Shown: one piece after another, positions 1-13,439 of the stretch
Numbering within the stretch: the first letter of the stretch is position 1
Layout of the letters: every line of letters starts with the position of its first letter
Assembly (NCBI GenBank): GCA_021904315.1
Contig: CM038921.1
Location: forward strand, 14,662,146 to 14,726,145
Origin: Sphagnum magellanicum
Taxonomy: Eukaryota > Streptophyta > Sphagnopsida > Sphagnales > Sphagnaceae
Length of the DNA: 64,000 bases
Direction of reading: 5' to 3'
Position numbers and translations under genes: made by a program
Notes under the pieces: generated by a model
Databases searched by the model: none
What the model saw: the letters and a program-made list of their open reading frames with translations, nothing else
What the model was told of the DNA's origin: nothing

Positions 1-1486
1 AACAATGTTGCACAATGCAAAGTTGCAACCATAAAATCAAATTGATTTTGTAATTATTTCATTAGTAATGCAACCTCACCATGCAAAATCCTTTTGTATA
101 TAAAAATTCTTGTGCACATAAAATGTTGGCAAACTTTAGGTGTACATAGATCACATGTTGTTGGCGAATTTTGCATGTACACAAATTGCCTATTGTTGGT
201 GACTACTCATCTTCAAGGATAGAGTAAATTATGGCAAAAAATTCAAGAATGAAACTTGCACTCCTAAAAAATTAGCAATTGTAAGGGGGAAAGAAGTGAC
301 AATGTTGGGGTTTAGGGTTTCAAAAAGGTTGCAATGTTGCCAATTTATATAGTAGGATTAGGTTATTTGAATAGGATCACAACCCTAATTTTGTAGAAGG
401 GTGTTACTAACCTTAATCTAGACTCACCTTTTGTCAAATTTTCAACAATTTTTTTTGTTGTTTCTATGATTTTAAAAAAAAAGAAAATTAAAAAAAAACA
501 CATTTACATTGAATGAAAAAGAATATATAAATATGTATTACATACCCATTTAATGGAGCATTTCTATACAATGACGCATGTAAAAAATACAATGTGTACA
601 CAACTCTTCAACCTTATACAAACTAAGAGTAGGGGAGTGTGTAGATACCATGCTTAACAATGCCAATGTGTTTTTAAGTTGCTCCTTAGACTTCTTTGTA
701 AATGATGATGACAAAGTTCAAATACAAATACACAAGTTCCATGCGGTGTTTTTTATCCAATTCCCTTATGGAACTAGAATGGGGAACATCATTAAGTAGA
801 TTTCAACTTAGGTGGCGACTTTTCTAAAGAACTTGTAAATGTGTAGTCAATAGCCATAAATTTGGCAATACCCTCCTCAAAATTCTGTTTCCTATCACAA
901 TTTGGCAATTTTATTCTTAAAAAAAAAAATCTGTGACAAAATGTTCTATTTTCAGAAAACTGTGTCACTTTTTTGTGATTTTTCACCCAAAAAAATTAAA
1001 TTGATCCCATGTGCTGTTGATTCCATTTGTCCTCCATTAAATAGCCTAATTAAAAAATTTTAAAAAACCCAAATGCCTAATTTCACTAAAATTCCAAATC
1101 CATTTTACTAATCGACTTTGTCATTTTTAACAAAGAGTTTATACACCAAAGTGCCTAACTTGGAAGGCGGGTAGAGTGATGTATGGCATGCTACAACAAC
1201 CATGAAAAGCCCAAAAAGGTTAGGGTAAAAAGAAAAGACAAATTATGATGAAATTTGGGGTTTTCTAAAACTATGTTCTCAAACCCCCCCCCCCCCCCCC
1301 CCCAAAGCATAGTAGCATTGCCTTTGTGAACATTCCTTTGGCCAGTTCTTCCTTTTAAAAAAGAAATAATTCATAATTGGCAGGGTAGGTTTGTTGTGAA
1401 ATTATTTTTTTTCTCTCCCACATAAGGTATCCAATGACTAGATTTTGGAAAAAAAATTGAGACTCAATTTCTTGCTTACAATACAC
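1..1486. other. AT-rich intergenic stretch
   Basis: No ORF here has recognisable content. The stretch holds homopolymer A/T runs, a single TTTAGGG motif near 310 and a C run listed separately. I see no transposon ends or RNA genes. Confidence 0.6.
1284..1303. repeat. Poly-C tract, 20 C
   Basis: An uninterrupted run of 20 C sits in otherwise AT-rich DNA. A longer run of the same kind lies at 45004. The exact length may be affected by sequencing error. Confidence 0.85.
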
Positions 1487-2015
1487 ATTTGTTATGCATA
1501 AGGTTTGGTTAGAAAATACTCAACTTCATACCCAACAATGACAATTGCCTAACATAATGTCAAGGTAGGGTTTTTAACCCATTTGCTATGCATAAGGTTT
1601 GGTTAAAAATACTCAACTTGGTACCCAACAATGATAACCGCCCAATATAATGCCAAAAAATTACTCAACTTGATACCCAACAACAATAACTGCCTAATGT
1701 AATGTCGTCAAGGTAGGTTGTTTAACCCATTTGTTATGCATAAGGTTTGGTTAAAAAATACTTAACTCAATACCCAACAATGATAAGTAACTGCCCAAAA
1801 TAATGAATGTCAAGGTAGGTTGTTTAACCCATTTGTTATGCATAAGGTTTGGTTAAAACATACTTAACTCAATACCCAACAATGATAAGTAACTGCCCAA
1901 AATAATGAATGTCAACGTAGGGTTTTTTAACCCATTTGTTATGCATAAGGTTTGGTTAGAAAATACTCAACTTGGTACCCAAAAATGACAACCGCCCAAT
2001 ATAATGTTAAGGTAG
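1487..2015. repeat. Minisatellite, about 93-105 bp unit, five copies plus a partial
   Basis: The phrase CATTTGTTATGCATAAGG recurs with small changes at about 1487, 1580, 1728, 1830 and 1933. Each time it is followed by 'TTTGGTTA', then 'ACCCAACAATGA', then 'GTCAAGGTAGG'. A partial copy lacking the first part lies between 1640 and 1720. Spacing varies from 93 to 148 bp because of that partial copy and small insertions. No coding content is seen. Confidence 0.85.
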
Positions 2016-2265
2016 GTTTTTTTTTTACCGAAATGTGTTTGTAAAACAAATCTTTGATCCCTATGCACTTCTTAGAATTTGAAGGGTTGAGGAATACTTT
2101 TATTATCTTGATGAGAGTTGAAAGCCTTTGCCTTGGCACGTTGCATAGTAATACAATGCTTTGTAAAAGTCGGGGTGCACCCTCTTATCCATTTTGAACC
2201 GTATGATGTACTATGGTTTATATTGTATCGTTGACTTCCATGGAAATTTTTTTGATAGACAAATT

Positions 2266-2550
2266 TGTTGGCATTGCCTACCAAGGCAAAGGGATATTTA
2301 TTGTGTTTAGATTAATTTATAGAGTATAGTAGCTTAAGGGATTTTGGCCTCTAGGTAATAATAGGTCTATTTTTATTATATGAGGATTTTTGAAAGATGA
2401 TAATTTTGGCTTGTGTTGAAACTTAAGATTAGTTATAATAGAGTTGTAATAATATTTTGAAGGATTTTTTGGTTTCTTTTAGAGGATTTTTTTGAAGATT
2501 AGGTGTATTTTTGCATGGTGAAATATTTGAATTTTAATCATTCTTCTTTT
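2266..2550. repeat. Dispersed repeat, copy 1 (second copy at 41747)
   Basis: About 285 bp match 41747-42050 in the same orientation with high similarity. Shared blocks include GTAGCTTAAGGGATTTTGG, then TAGGTCTATTTTTATTATAT, then GATGATAATTTTGGCTTGTG, and finally a TTTTTGCATGGTGAAA block. The far copy has an AAT microsatellite where this one has only two AAT units. No terminal inverted repeats or target duplications are evident, so the class is unknown. Confidence 0.8.
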
Positions 2551-3071
2551 GCCTTAAGATACATGTTGATGTAAATGGTAAGGCCACAATGTGTGTGATA
2601 CACCCCTTGTTTTGCATCGTTGATAAAATGAAAGGCAATTTTCATGTTCTGCCCACAATTCAAAATTCGTCAAATTTAAACATTGCACCTGAAAATAAAT
2701 GGATGGATGGATGGTGGGAGCCTAGAGGACAACAAATGAAAGGTAAATTGTTCCATTTGTAACCATGATCAAAAAAATAATAACATTACATGTTTACTCA
2801 GGTTACTTATAGTGATTCATGCACATGGAGAAGGGAAGGGTCATTGGATGTTTTGATCTATGGTTTGAACCTTACATAAAACCGTCGATGAAAAGTTGCC
2901 AACCAGAATTGCCACCACCCACTTGCACACCATGATGGATGGATGGATGTCGGGAGGATTGTTGCTATCTACTAAACATCCATTGGATCCATTCTGTCCA
3001 ACTTGGTGAACACTTTTCCAAGACATTGAAACCCAAAGGCCTTAAAAATGGCCTTACATATCAATTCAATC

Positions 3072-3112
3072 CCAATCCAATCCAATCCAATCCAATCCAA
3101 TCCAATCCAATC
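3072..3112. repeat. (CCAAT)8 microsatellite
   Basis: Eight perfect tandem copies of CCAAT with clean edges. The unit equals the CCAAT-box core, but there is no gene nearby to suggest promoter use. Confidence 0.9.
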
Positions 3113-3949
3113 CCCTATACACATTCAGATCATCAATCTAACCCTTGGACTAGCCAACTAACCCTAGGGGATTAGTTGCAACAGGGGCAAGGCAGTACAA
3201 TGGGCCTACCTTGGTTATTGCTTGGTGTAAAGTCCTTCTGCTAGGGCAATATCATAGACAAAAGCTTGATTTTCAATGTAACTTTGAAAAGTGGATTTGT
3301 AAGGTTAGCACATGTTGAAAGGGCGCAAGATCATATCAAGAATGGAGTCCAATTTTCCATAATATCTTGAGTGTGAGGAAGACATCCCATAATACAACTA
3401 CTATGTGTTCATGGAGCCCACACCTTTATATTCATGAATATACCTCCTTGAGAGGACAAAAGATTTTATGTCTCTACTTCACAAAACTTGAGGATTTCAT
3501 TGCACCATACAAATATCCATACAAGTTCATTCTATTTTTCACTAGATTTTGAACAAATTTATCATGACAAAAGTGTTCAATTCCCTAATGGAAAGAGATC
3601 AGTTGTTACAAACAAACAATTTCATTTATAATTAATCTATTTATTTATTTATTTATAATTAATCATTAATATATAATTAAGAATCTTGGCTAAGCACATA
3701 GGAACCTAAATTCATTTAAGAACCTAGTCTAGGCTATCGAATTTAACCAAAGGCCGCCTAAGCTTAAGTTAGGAATTTAATCAACCTAACTCATCAATTT
3801 AAAGTGCAATTGTGAATGTTTGAACTTATGACCTACTTTCACATCCATGCTTAAGGAACAAATCCTTAACCATTGAATCCTTATTTTAGATAAATGAAAT
3901 ATTTTTTCATCACATATTATTATGCACATTCTTTTTTTAATTTATCTAT

Positions 3950-4450
3950 GTATATTTTTTAGGTTATTCTTAAACTAGTGTAAATTACTTTGAACTATTC
4001 TTAGGTTATAATAAACTAAATTTGTTTGTTAAATCCTAGGTTATTCCTAAGCTAATGTAAGCTACCCTATGCTATATTTATGATACCATAGACTATTCAT
4101 AGGTTACAGTACATAAGTTAGTCTAGGTTATTTCACCCTAGGTTTTTATTATTATGTTAAGCTATTTTTTCATTATTCTAGACTATTCCAATGTATGTTA
4201 TTATTGGCTATTTTATCCTAGGTTATTCCATTGTTTGTTATTATTGATTATTTTACCCTAGGTCATTTCTAGTTATCTAAAACCCATGGTAAAATTGCTT
4301 TTAAAGCCTAGGATGGATTAACCAAAAATAACCTCAAGTGGAATAACCAAGAGTATCTTGAGGTATAATAGCCAATAATAACTAAAAATAACCTATACTA
4401 GTCTAGGATGGAATAGCCTAAAATAACATAGGTATAACCTTAAGTATTTT
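3950..4450. repeat. Degenerate repeat block rich in TAGGTTATT and its complement
   Basis: The first part (about 3955-4270) repeats motifs such as CTAGGTTATTCC and TGTTATTATTG. The second part (about 4300-4440) has the complementary form, such as GGATGGATTAACC and GGAATAACC. The block therefore looks like a loose inverted arrangement of an old tandem array. It resembles in style the arrays inside the two CACTA elements further on, but I found no CACTA ends around it. Confidence 0.5.
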
Positions 4451-5939
4451 AAACAACAACATTTATTCTCTAGATTTATCCAGAGTCTATGATTTCAAGT
4501 TTCATACATTTGTGCGCCTTAATTAATTTTGAAAAGACACATTTGGACTTAATTACATGTCAAAAGATGCAGTATTTGATACAAAAAGAAACATAATCTA
4601 AGAATCCTTAATCTTCGTCCTGGAATGGTTGAGATTGGAAAAGGCGATGTATCATTTTTGTAATGTATCATGCTAGAAATTGTTCCTTGTTTTTTGTCTT
4701 TCAAAGAACTGTAGGAAACTTGTATATCTAAATCTATAATTTAAAGAGAGGCTCAACCCTATCTAGTTTCCAAAGGAACATCTCTAACAAGCAAGTCCAA
4801 TGTCTTTTAATTTTGAGGTATGGAAATAATGTAATTACCACCATGAATTCTTATATTCTCATACTACTCACAATTCTATAACATAATTACAATATAAATG
4901 ATCACTACAAAGTGTTTTAAGTTTTTCAAAATAAAAATTTGTATTCCATGACCCAATTTGACACCATAGGATGGGATATGATGAGGCCCTAACATCATGG
5001 AATTTGACTTCTTGTAAAGATGCCCTTTGATTAAAAAATTTCCATGATGTAATTTGCATTTAGAGCATTGTTTTGAACAATTGTACACTTGTTCATCACC
5101 TTTGAAACACACACAAAAGAAAAACATAATAGGATAAAATCCTTGAACATTGGCTATTTTTAATTTCAAACCTTCCTATAACTTTTAAACCAAAGATCTC
5201 TAGCTTTTTTTGCTTCAAAGGGTAGGAATCACCTAGAAAATGTTGATCCATGCCCTGATGGACCCAACTAGATGAGGAATTAAATGCCTCAACATCTCCA
5301 AAAGCTTGAATGAATCTAACACTATATTAACCAAATTATTCTGCAAGTTGCCAGCCATCACGTTAGATAAAAGTTCCATTTTATTAAAAGAATGGTGCTT
5401 TTGTCTTGTCCTTGATCAATAACATGAGTTCTTGTTCTCCAAATTAAGTTAATTTGAAAAATGTACAAAAAACAATCATGTAAATAATGGGTTCAAACAA
5501 TGTCACCATTCAATAAACAATAATGATCATAGTCTATATAAATTTAAATAAACATCAAGCTCTTGACTATTGTCAAATTGATGTACATTTAATATGTTTT
5601 CATAATCTTTGCAGTTAAAGAAGAATAATTCTTACATTAAAGATCTAGGATACAATGTGTCCTCTTTATTATGCCCAAAATCATTCATTTGAATGTACAT
5701 GCTGTAGCTTTAATCCTCATTGTGTGGATTTCGGAAGCAAAGATTTAACACTACTTGCACAAATGAACCAAATTGGCTTTAAAAAATAAATTACCACAAG
5801 GGAGAAAACAACAATAAGAGGCTGGAAGGAGCCAAATAAGATCATAATGCCAAATTGTGAAGGGCATTAATCTACTTGGAATTATCTTTTGACGTGTTCC
5901 CAAGTTCTTAGTTAGGCCCAAGATGGGCCTAAATTACTC

Positions 5940-6830
5940 AAACAACAGAATTGTGAGGAAATCGGGGCACGCTCCCAGCTCTTAGCACTAGAAAGGGTAG
6001 AGGGGCGTGCTAAAGCTCCGAGATGGGACTAGGAAGAGTGACAAGCTTTACTTACTTATTCGAACATGCATCAAACCAACCAACAAGTTGGTTAGATCAC
6101 ATTTTGGAACACCTTTAGTGCTAGGACAAGCCATGGGCAACTCTGGACTCACAAGACTCACCATGGCCCGGACTTGGGGGAAGCCACCACCTTCCCCCAT
6201 GTAGTATTCTATGTGCCTCTCCGCGACACCCACATCCGAATGACTTTTTGTCCCGAGACTCCCAAAAAGGAGTCCCGAAACTATCTCGGTTTAGACTCCT
6301 AGGACTTCGTAAGGTCATAACTCTTTGCTCAAACCTCCGATGAGGTTTGAAGCAAACTTGTAGCTCTCTTCAATAGCTTTCCAACGGTGTGTCGCACTCC
6401 ACCTGCACGCCCCGAAGTCGGGTCGATTCCTGACTTTTAATGGTCGGGAGTCAAACTGTTAGTTTGACTTTCAACCTTTCTTTTTGCCATAACTTGTGCT
6501 GTAGATGTCCAAATGGCCCATGTGAGCCCATTTTCGACATCTACACTTCGATATCTTTCCAATGATATAATGAACACCCAATGCAAGGTGTTTTGACCCC
6601 TGTAATTGAATTCTGAAGTTTCGGGAGTCCCGGAAGACTCCCAAGTCCCCATTTCGGGAGTGTGAGTTTCATCTTCACACTCTCTCAAAGTAGGGTTGCG
6701 ACATCTTTTGTCATGATATCTACATTAATGGTCGGCTTTCTATTCAATGGATCAATAAGGTCCTCGTTCCTCCTCCAGCCACTAACAAAACACTAGCACC
6801 GGTTCCTTCAACATAAGACCAAGAAGAAGG
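5940..6830 (+). mobile_element. LTR-type fossil fragment, younger copy (A)
   Basis: A block of higher GC and different texture from its surroundings. It shows features common in plant LTRs: short direct phrases around TTTGACTTTCAACC, CTTTCCAATGATATAATG and repeated GGGAGTCCCG-like stretches. Its block order matches the more decayed sequence at 16590-17450. No flanking reverse transcriptase or integrase coding was recognised, so it is probably a solo or partial LTR. The ends are approximate. Assignment to an LTR family is inference. Confidence 0.45.
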
Positions 6831-6963
6831 TAGGTTTCATCCTTAGCCCCCATAGTCTCCAATTTCTTATCTTTTTTAAAAACAATTTGAGATGGGTGTT
6901 TTTTTTGTGGTTTGCAAGAAATCTACAAAAGCTTTTGATTTGTTGTGGATTTGGATTTTTCTT

Positions 6964-7605
6964 TTTCAAAGCTACCATGGCTTGGAAAAAACAATATGGC
7001 TACTACATTGAGAGCTTTTTGGGGACCTACATTGTTGATGCTTCTTGATAAACACGACGACTTTCAATTTTGTAATTCCCCATTTTTCTCTTGCACGTGT
7101 TTGGGGTTTGTGGAATGAGCAACAAAAGTGTCATAAAGATGATGAGTGAGAAAAAATGCCATTATTATGTATTTGGGTCACTTCTTCAAAGCTACCACGG
7201 CTTGGAAGCCATATCGTTACAACATTGAGAGCTTTTTGGGGACCTACATTGCCAATGTTTCTTGAGAAGCACAATTATTCTCAGTCTTGTAATTCCCCAT
7301 TTCTCTCTTGCAAATGTGCTTGAGTGTTTTTCACAATTTGTAAAATAAGACCTTTTTTATTTGTTATGTATTTAGGGTTGCTTCTTCAAAGTTGCCATGG
7401 CTTAGGAACCATATAATACATTGAGAGCTTTTTGGGGACCCACATTTGCTAATGCTTCTTGGCATGCATGATTGAGCCTTGTAATTCCCCATTTCTCTCT
7501 TGCAATTGTGTTTGTGGTTTGTGGCACAAGCAACAAACATGTCACATAAATGAAGAATCATGTCACACAGATGATGAGTGAGAGAAGAAAATGCCATGAC
7601 TATGC
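6964..7605 (+). repeat. Tandem triplication, 200-221 bp unit
   Basis: The block beginning TTCAAAGCTACCATGGCTTGG recurs at 6964, 7185 and 7385. Each copy continues with 'ACATTGAGAGCTTTTTGGGG', then 'TTGTAATTCCCCATTTCTCT', then 'GATGATGAGTGAGA' in two copies. The copies have diverged, so the triplication is old. It directly follows LTR-like fossil A and may be part of the same element's internal region. Confidence 0.85.
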
Positions 7606-8935
7606 AAGTGGGAAAACATGGAATGAAAAAACTTTCAATGTTAGACACTTGTGTATTCAACAATGTTTCACAAAATTTCTTTTCCATTGGACAATCCACA
7701 ATGGATCATGAAAATGTGCATTAAAAAATGCTACAAATGTGCACATTGAAACTATTATGTTTGAAAGATTAAAGTTAGTGCGAATGTGCTTGAGGTCTCT
7801 TTGTTGGAAACATGAAGCAATATTGCCAAGATGTTTCAAAATTGTTTTTTAGCAAGCACTCAACTTCTTACATTTGACAACCACATCATATTGTAAACAT
7901 ATTGTACACATTCTAGCCTTGATAAGCAAACTTCATTCTAAGGATTATATATTTGTTTTGCACTACATTATGTGGCCAAATCTATAGAAATGTTGGCTTC
8001 CTTGCTGCTCTCCCTCCTAAAATGGAATATTTGCAAACAAAAGACACATCCCTTCAAACATTGTGTAAACCTTGCCATTATTTGTAGGTGATCAATATCT
8101 CCGCATGGAATTATCCATATTTTGTCTCTCAATGTGTTTGTTGCAGCCCTACTCACAAGCAATGTTGTATTATATAAGTTAAATGAGTACGCCTCACTCA
8201 TAGGCTTTGAAATTTCTTGACTCCTTTATGAGGTAAAATTTTGCAAAGAACAAGTCCGAATTGAAGTTTTTAAGCAAATTTAGTCCATACTCTATAATGC
8301 ACAATCATAATCATTGAAGACTTTTATAAAGAAAAATCTTTTTTCATACTTGTGTGGAATTGATTTCAAGAAAGAATCTTATTTCAACAACTATGTTACC
8401 GATGTTATTACTAATGTTCTTCTTCTTAGTAGTATGTGCTTGGCTTAATAGTGCTGATAGCCATGTGAACTATGATTTCACGATACAACATCTCGAGAAA
8501 GTTGTATCTCGAGGTGTCAACAAAACTATCATGGAACATTTAATGAAACTTTATAGAGAGATTGCATTGGGTTGAAGGCTACCTACTTATGATGGCCACA
8601 AGAACCTTTGTACTATTGGGCCTTTACCATTCCCATCCAAGGAGTTCCAAATAAGCTTTCTTGGGGAAGATGATAGTAGCAATACCCAAAGGTTCCTAAA
8701 TCAAATTCCTTAGAAATAGTTTAATACACCTTTATGAACTAGGGTTGTTGTCCCACAATTATGACTCATCTTATTATCGGAATAGGAATTGTAGACCACA
8801 TGTTATGTTTTGAACAATATGATACCAAGTAAGTTATGTTGTGGGTGTTCTGTGGATAATGCTTAGACACTAGTGGAGAATGTTGGCACAAGGTTGAGCT
8901 TAGGTCTTTTGCCCTTTTTGGCTACATTGAATTTT
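7606..8935. other. Intergenic or old element interior; no gene supported
   Basis: A 73-codon ORF at 8354-8575 has a hydrophobic stretch, but nothing in it is recognisable and no neighbouring exon supports it. The rest is AT-rich without repeats that I can define. Confidence 0.4.
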
Positions 8936-9202
8936 AGGAAAGAGAAAAATAAACTAGCCAAGGAAGAAACAAACCAATTGAAGTAAACAGAAAAGAAGAA
9001 GCAAGCCAATGAAGAGATAGACCAATTGAAATAATTAGAAAAGAAGAAGCGGCAGCTTGAAAAAACCCTTGATATAGCAATTGCCATTCGCATAGAGCTT
9101 GAGAAGAAAAAACAAAGACGCAAGGATGAGGAACGTCACCTCAATAAAAAAAAGGTTGCCCTTGCTAAAGCTATGGCTTTGCAAGTTGGTGATACTTATT
9201 AA
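8936..9202 (+). pseudogene. Relic of a Lys/Glu-rich coiled-coil coding region
   Basis: Read on the plus strand, one frame shows a long charged helix pattern with repeated phrases like ETNQLK and EIDQLK, each followed by EKKK. It then runs through LDIAIAIRIELEKKK and ends in ALAKAMALQVGDTY before a stop. Heptad-like spacing and biased codon content suggest former coding sequence. The frame is interrupted, so it is a relic. I cannot tell whether it came from a host gene or from a mobile element; its position between LTR-like fossils favours the latter. Confidence 0.4.
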
Positions 9203-12200
9203 CATATCCATCTTTTGCACACTTTTAGCATCATGTTCGTTCATTTTTTACAAATGCAAACTTCTTTCGTTATAAACATTCATTGGAATCCTTTGATATT
9301 AACAAGTTGGCACATGGAATATCATGCTATATGGAGGTCCTCATTTATTGGCATGCTTAGACATGGAACCTCTTGTAATAGAAACCCCTAAATCTTAAAC
9401 ATTTGCTATAAGCCTTTAATACTAGTGGGTAGGTTAAATGAATCGGGGATGTATTAGTGGTTATGAGGGGAAGTCTCTTTGTGTTCTTGGTTGCACATGT
9501 TATCATGGTACAAGATGATGATTCCTTTGGTGAATTATTGTAGAGAAGTGTCTTTTCTATTGGTATGTACCATCTAACCCATCTTTTGACATTAATGCTG
9601 ACATGCCATTTGCTTAAATCTTAATGCGTGTCTTATTAGTTTAATCATGAAATGAATTGTGTGGATCTTCTAGTAGTACCATTTTTTTAAGTGAGCAACA
9701 AGAGTTGCACTTATTCAACAATATATGGAAATTGTCATATGAAGTATTCCTAGGTAGAAAAGAAAACTTTCAGTTTCAAGTTCTAAAGATTCAGAAAAGA
9801 AAACTTTCAATTTCAAGTTCTAGAGATTCTTGGTAGTGGAATGATGCAAATGATTTGTGCAGGTTTTGGTTAGTGAAGAATCCAATTAACTAGGGCACAC
9901 ATGGGTCACAAGTGAGGGGGATTGTCAAAACCAAATAGATGGGGAAAGAAAATCCATCTTTTTGGGGAGAAATGGGTATGAGACTCAAAGAAGGGGACCT
10001 ATGCAACACATTAGGCTCAAGTTTATGGAAATTCAATAATTTCCCTATCAATTCTTTTGTCATGTAACACCTTTAATGAAATGGCACAACTTAGGTTAAT
10101 CATAGATAATTTAATATTTGTTATAGGCATTAAACTTGTGTGACATTATGATACACAAGTATGTTGGAGTAGCATTCCTATTGCTTTGATTGGTTGCTTT
10201 GGAATGTGTAGTTTACTGGCTATATTTGCTTTAATACCATGTGCCAGGATGTTTTTGCAAATACTGATGGTAATGAAAAAAAGACAAAGGGGTGGAATTC
10301 AAGTGGGAGGGATACACATGTTGAAGGTTGGCATGTGGGTGTGAAAGATGATGCTAGTGTAAAAGGGGATTTTTTGAAGGTGAAGAATAGGAGGGTACAA
10401 GGCAGTTTTCCACTTGTGTTGAAAAAAAATTTAGGGCCAGTGATCAAAAGGCCCGTGTAGTTTTAATGGCAGTACGCTTGGTTGTTGCATAAGTCAATTA
10501 ATGTTATTTCTCATGTTCAAGTGGGGTGATTATGATAATGGAAAAAAAATTAAGCTTTCAAGACACAACTCAAGCATGATTGATTAATTTTGGATGAGCT
10601 ACTCAATAGGCTCTCTTTGTAAACAAAAGTAGTATTTGAGCATCTAGGGAGCCTCAAGACAATTTCATGGCTTGTGAACTTGCTTGAGTTTGCATATTAC
10701 ATGTCCAATTCTAAGTATATTATTGGGCAACGACTAACACAACTCTTAGAAACACAGACAAACATAAAGAGAAAAACATTGAACCAATTGTGTCTACAAC
10801 AAGTTCTGATTTTGAACTAGCTTCTAAATTATACTAGAGCTTTTGTATTGTCCATCAAGCAAGGTTAAAACCAAGACAAGGCATCTCCATTGTTTGATTA
10901 TCCAGTACTTAGCAAGGTAAGTTCAAATTTAATTTTGTTATGTGTATTGTTCAATCCCATGAAATAAAATCGTTCTTTTGTAATCAAAAATTAAACTGTT
11001 GGTGGCTTAGAAACACAAGAAGTTGTTGCCAATTTAATTTCAAATGGGCGTCAAGTTTTGTTTGGGATGGGTGTGTTGAAGGTGATAGAGGGCCTTGATG
11101 AACATGTTTGATTGTTCTATCACGAGTAGCACCCATGTCCCCCCATGTTGAAGAGCTTTTACAAATTGTCGTGTGTGCCCCTATTCGGCGTGGTTATGAT
11201 ATGAACCTACCATGTTTTATATTTTATTATTTTTGACTCTCTACTATGCCTAGAGGCAATGATTATTTTTGTCTGATTCTTCTGGTTCAATTACTTATTG
11301 AAAACATCACATATCAACTATGCTCTTGATAATACCAACATATTTTGCTAAAATGGTTAATTTGTCATAAAAATAGGTTCAACCGTTATTTCTTGAAAAT
11401 CTTGAAACTTTCAACTAAATTTGATCATTTAAAAAGACATAAAAAATGTATTATGTTTACTTGCAGTAAGGACTTGGCAGTCCAAAAGTAGATGCTAGTC
11501 CTACCTAAATGGGAGATTGAAAGTTCAAATCACATGATTTTGCTTTGAGTTCTTTCCCCTAACCACCCATTTTGGGGATTATTAAATGTTGGGATAGGGA
11601 TGGTCTCTAGACATATAGTTTGCCAACCAACTTTGTGTTGTTACACAAAAAGAGTTGACATATTGAATTTTTGACCTACCTCACACTATATGTTGCTTGT
11701 TGGGCTTCTCTAGAGATGTGTGTAACAAGCTTCATCCAAGTGCCAAACATGATTTCCATGAATGAAACAATGGGCTCACTTAATATGCCCAACATTAATG
11801 TATGTTGAAAATCAGTTCCTAAACTCAACTATGATGTTCTTAGCATTACGATAACACTACGATTCCAAGAGGAGGGATTTGCATTTGTGGTAGCTTTTTG
11901 TTTTTTGGCTACTACAAATGCAAAAACCTCACTGAAGAGGTCCTAGTTGATGGGTGGGTTCACACAAGTAACTAAAGTCCTATGTTTATGTTTTTCATGA
12001 AAGACAAATCCTTTCAAGTTCCCTTAAAAGAATGTTTTTGGGGATCAAGCATGAGGTGAAAGAAAATAATGTTTTTCTAGTAGGATAAGTTTTTTATCAT
12101 ATTCTTTTGTTCTTTGGTTTTTTTATCAAAACAAACATGGTTTGATCAAGCATGATCATGGTTTGCCTTTGTGTCAAAACAAGTTTTTATAAATGACATC

Positions 12201-12840
12201 AAATTGGTTTTGTGGCAAGTACTATTTGTTGAAGATGGGTGTGCCTCAAAATCATGATTGGCAACAAAGATCAATTTGTTTTATTACTAACTTGTAGTCA
12301 AATTGATTTAAAATTGATTTTAAGGTCTTGGAGTTTTTTTTTTTGTTGTGTGGCTTCTTGCTTTCTAAGGATCCAAATATTACAAACTTGGCCTCTAGGC
12401 TACTATGCAATACTTGGGATAATAAATTGAAACTATTAAAATTTTTGAAAAATAAAAAAAATTGTTTGTCATGCATTATGCATTACACTATATACAAAAA
12501 TATGTGGTAATACATTACATTATCTATCATTTTGAGTTTTTATCTATTTAGTTTTTTCTTAAAAAAAGGAAGATAAAATGCAAATAAATTCATTATTTTT
12601 ATTGTGAGATTCTTGAATTGACATTAAATAACCTTGGATTAATCCAAAGTTTTTCTCCCCGGTCATGGGGTTCTAGTAATAAAACAAAATTGTGATGAAT
12701 TACTTCATTTAGTAGGGAATTATATCAACAAATAATGAAACATGATGATTACATTATGATTCCATAGTAACATAACTTTAGCCAAGGTGAAACGATTAAG
12801 ATAAGATGGACCTATTTCACTTTTAAGGCCCCATAATGAT
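9203..12840. other. AT-rich intergenic stretch
   Basis: I see no recognisable gene. A pair of overlapping ORFs on opposite strands at 10220-10460 lacks known motifs. A short direct duplication of CTTTCAGTTTCAAGTTCTA near 9768 and 9806 is the only local repeat noticed. Confidence 0.45.
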
Positions 12841-12843
12841 TTA

Positions 12844-13436
12844 GGGGTGAAAGCATGGTTAGGTGTCTCAAATGTGGTGTTTGAAAGTTCATAATCAAAC
12901 ATTATTGATTTTTTTTGCAATTTTAATAATTATCAGACCATAAGTCTTATAATTATCCCCTATTCTTTTAATCATAAATATTAATAAGCCAACCAATGAA
13001 TATCCCTAAACATTTGATTGATAAAAAAATCCATGCAAAAGATTAAATTTTTTAATGTGAAATGGACTCTCAAGGATAAAAATTTACAAAAATCAAATCA
13101 TTTAAAATTTAAACAAATCAAATATATATATTAAAAAATTTTCAATGCACTTCACTAACAAATTTTCATTTGATGATGCTTTACTTTTTTAATTTTAATT
13201 TTGACACTATTTTTTATGTGATAGATATAGTGCTATTATTTCAAAAATCCATTACGAGTCCATAATCTTTTTAGAATTCATCCAAAAAAATTATCATGAA
13301 ACCCATTAAAGTCTACAACAACATGAATAATTAAAAAATTGACAATATTAATTATCTTAAAATTTTGCATTTGTATGTAATCCAAAAAAATACAAGTGTG
13401 ACAATCCAAATTGTCCACCTGTTCATGCTTTCACCC
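12844..13436. mobile_element. Short TIR DNA element (PIF/Harbinger-like MITE), TSD TTA
   Basis: The left end reads GGGGTGAAAGCATG. The right end, read on the other strand, is GGGTGAAAGCATGAACAGG. Both are flanked by TTA (12841-12843 and 13437-13439). The 593-bp interior is AT-rich and has no transposase. A three-base TTA duplication with a GGG-starting TIR is typical of PIF/Harbinger (Tourist-like) elements, so that class is inferred. Related ends occur at 15588-16373, 35695-36393 and 21221. Confidence 0.75.
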
Positions 13437-13439
13437 TTA

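Larger units (their letters stand above)
2551..5939. other. Intergenic DNA with short simple repeats
   Basis: No coding region is supported. Visible items are GGAT runs near 2698-2714 and 2933-2948, a CCAAT array and a degenerate GGTTATT-rich block (both listed separately), and TTTA runs near 3640. ORFs here are short and look random. Confidence 0.55.
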
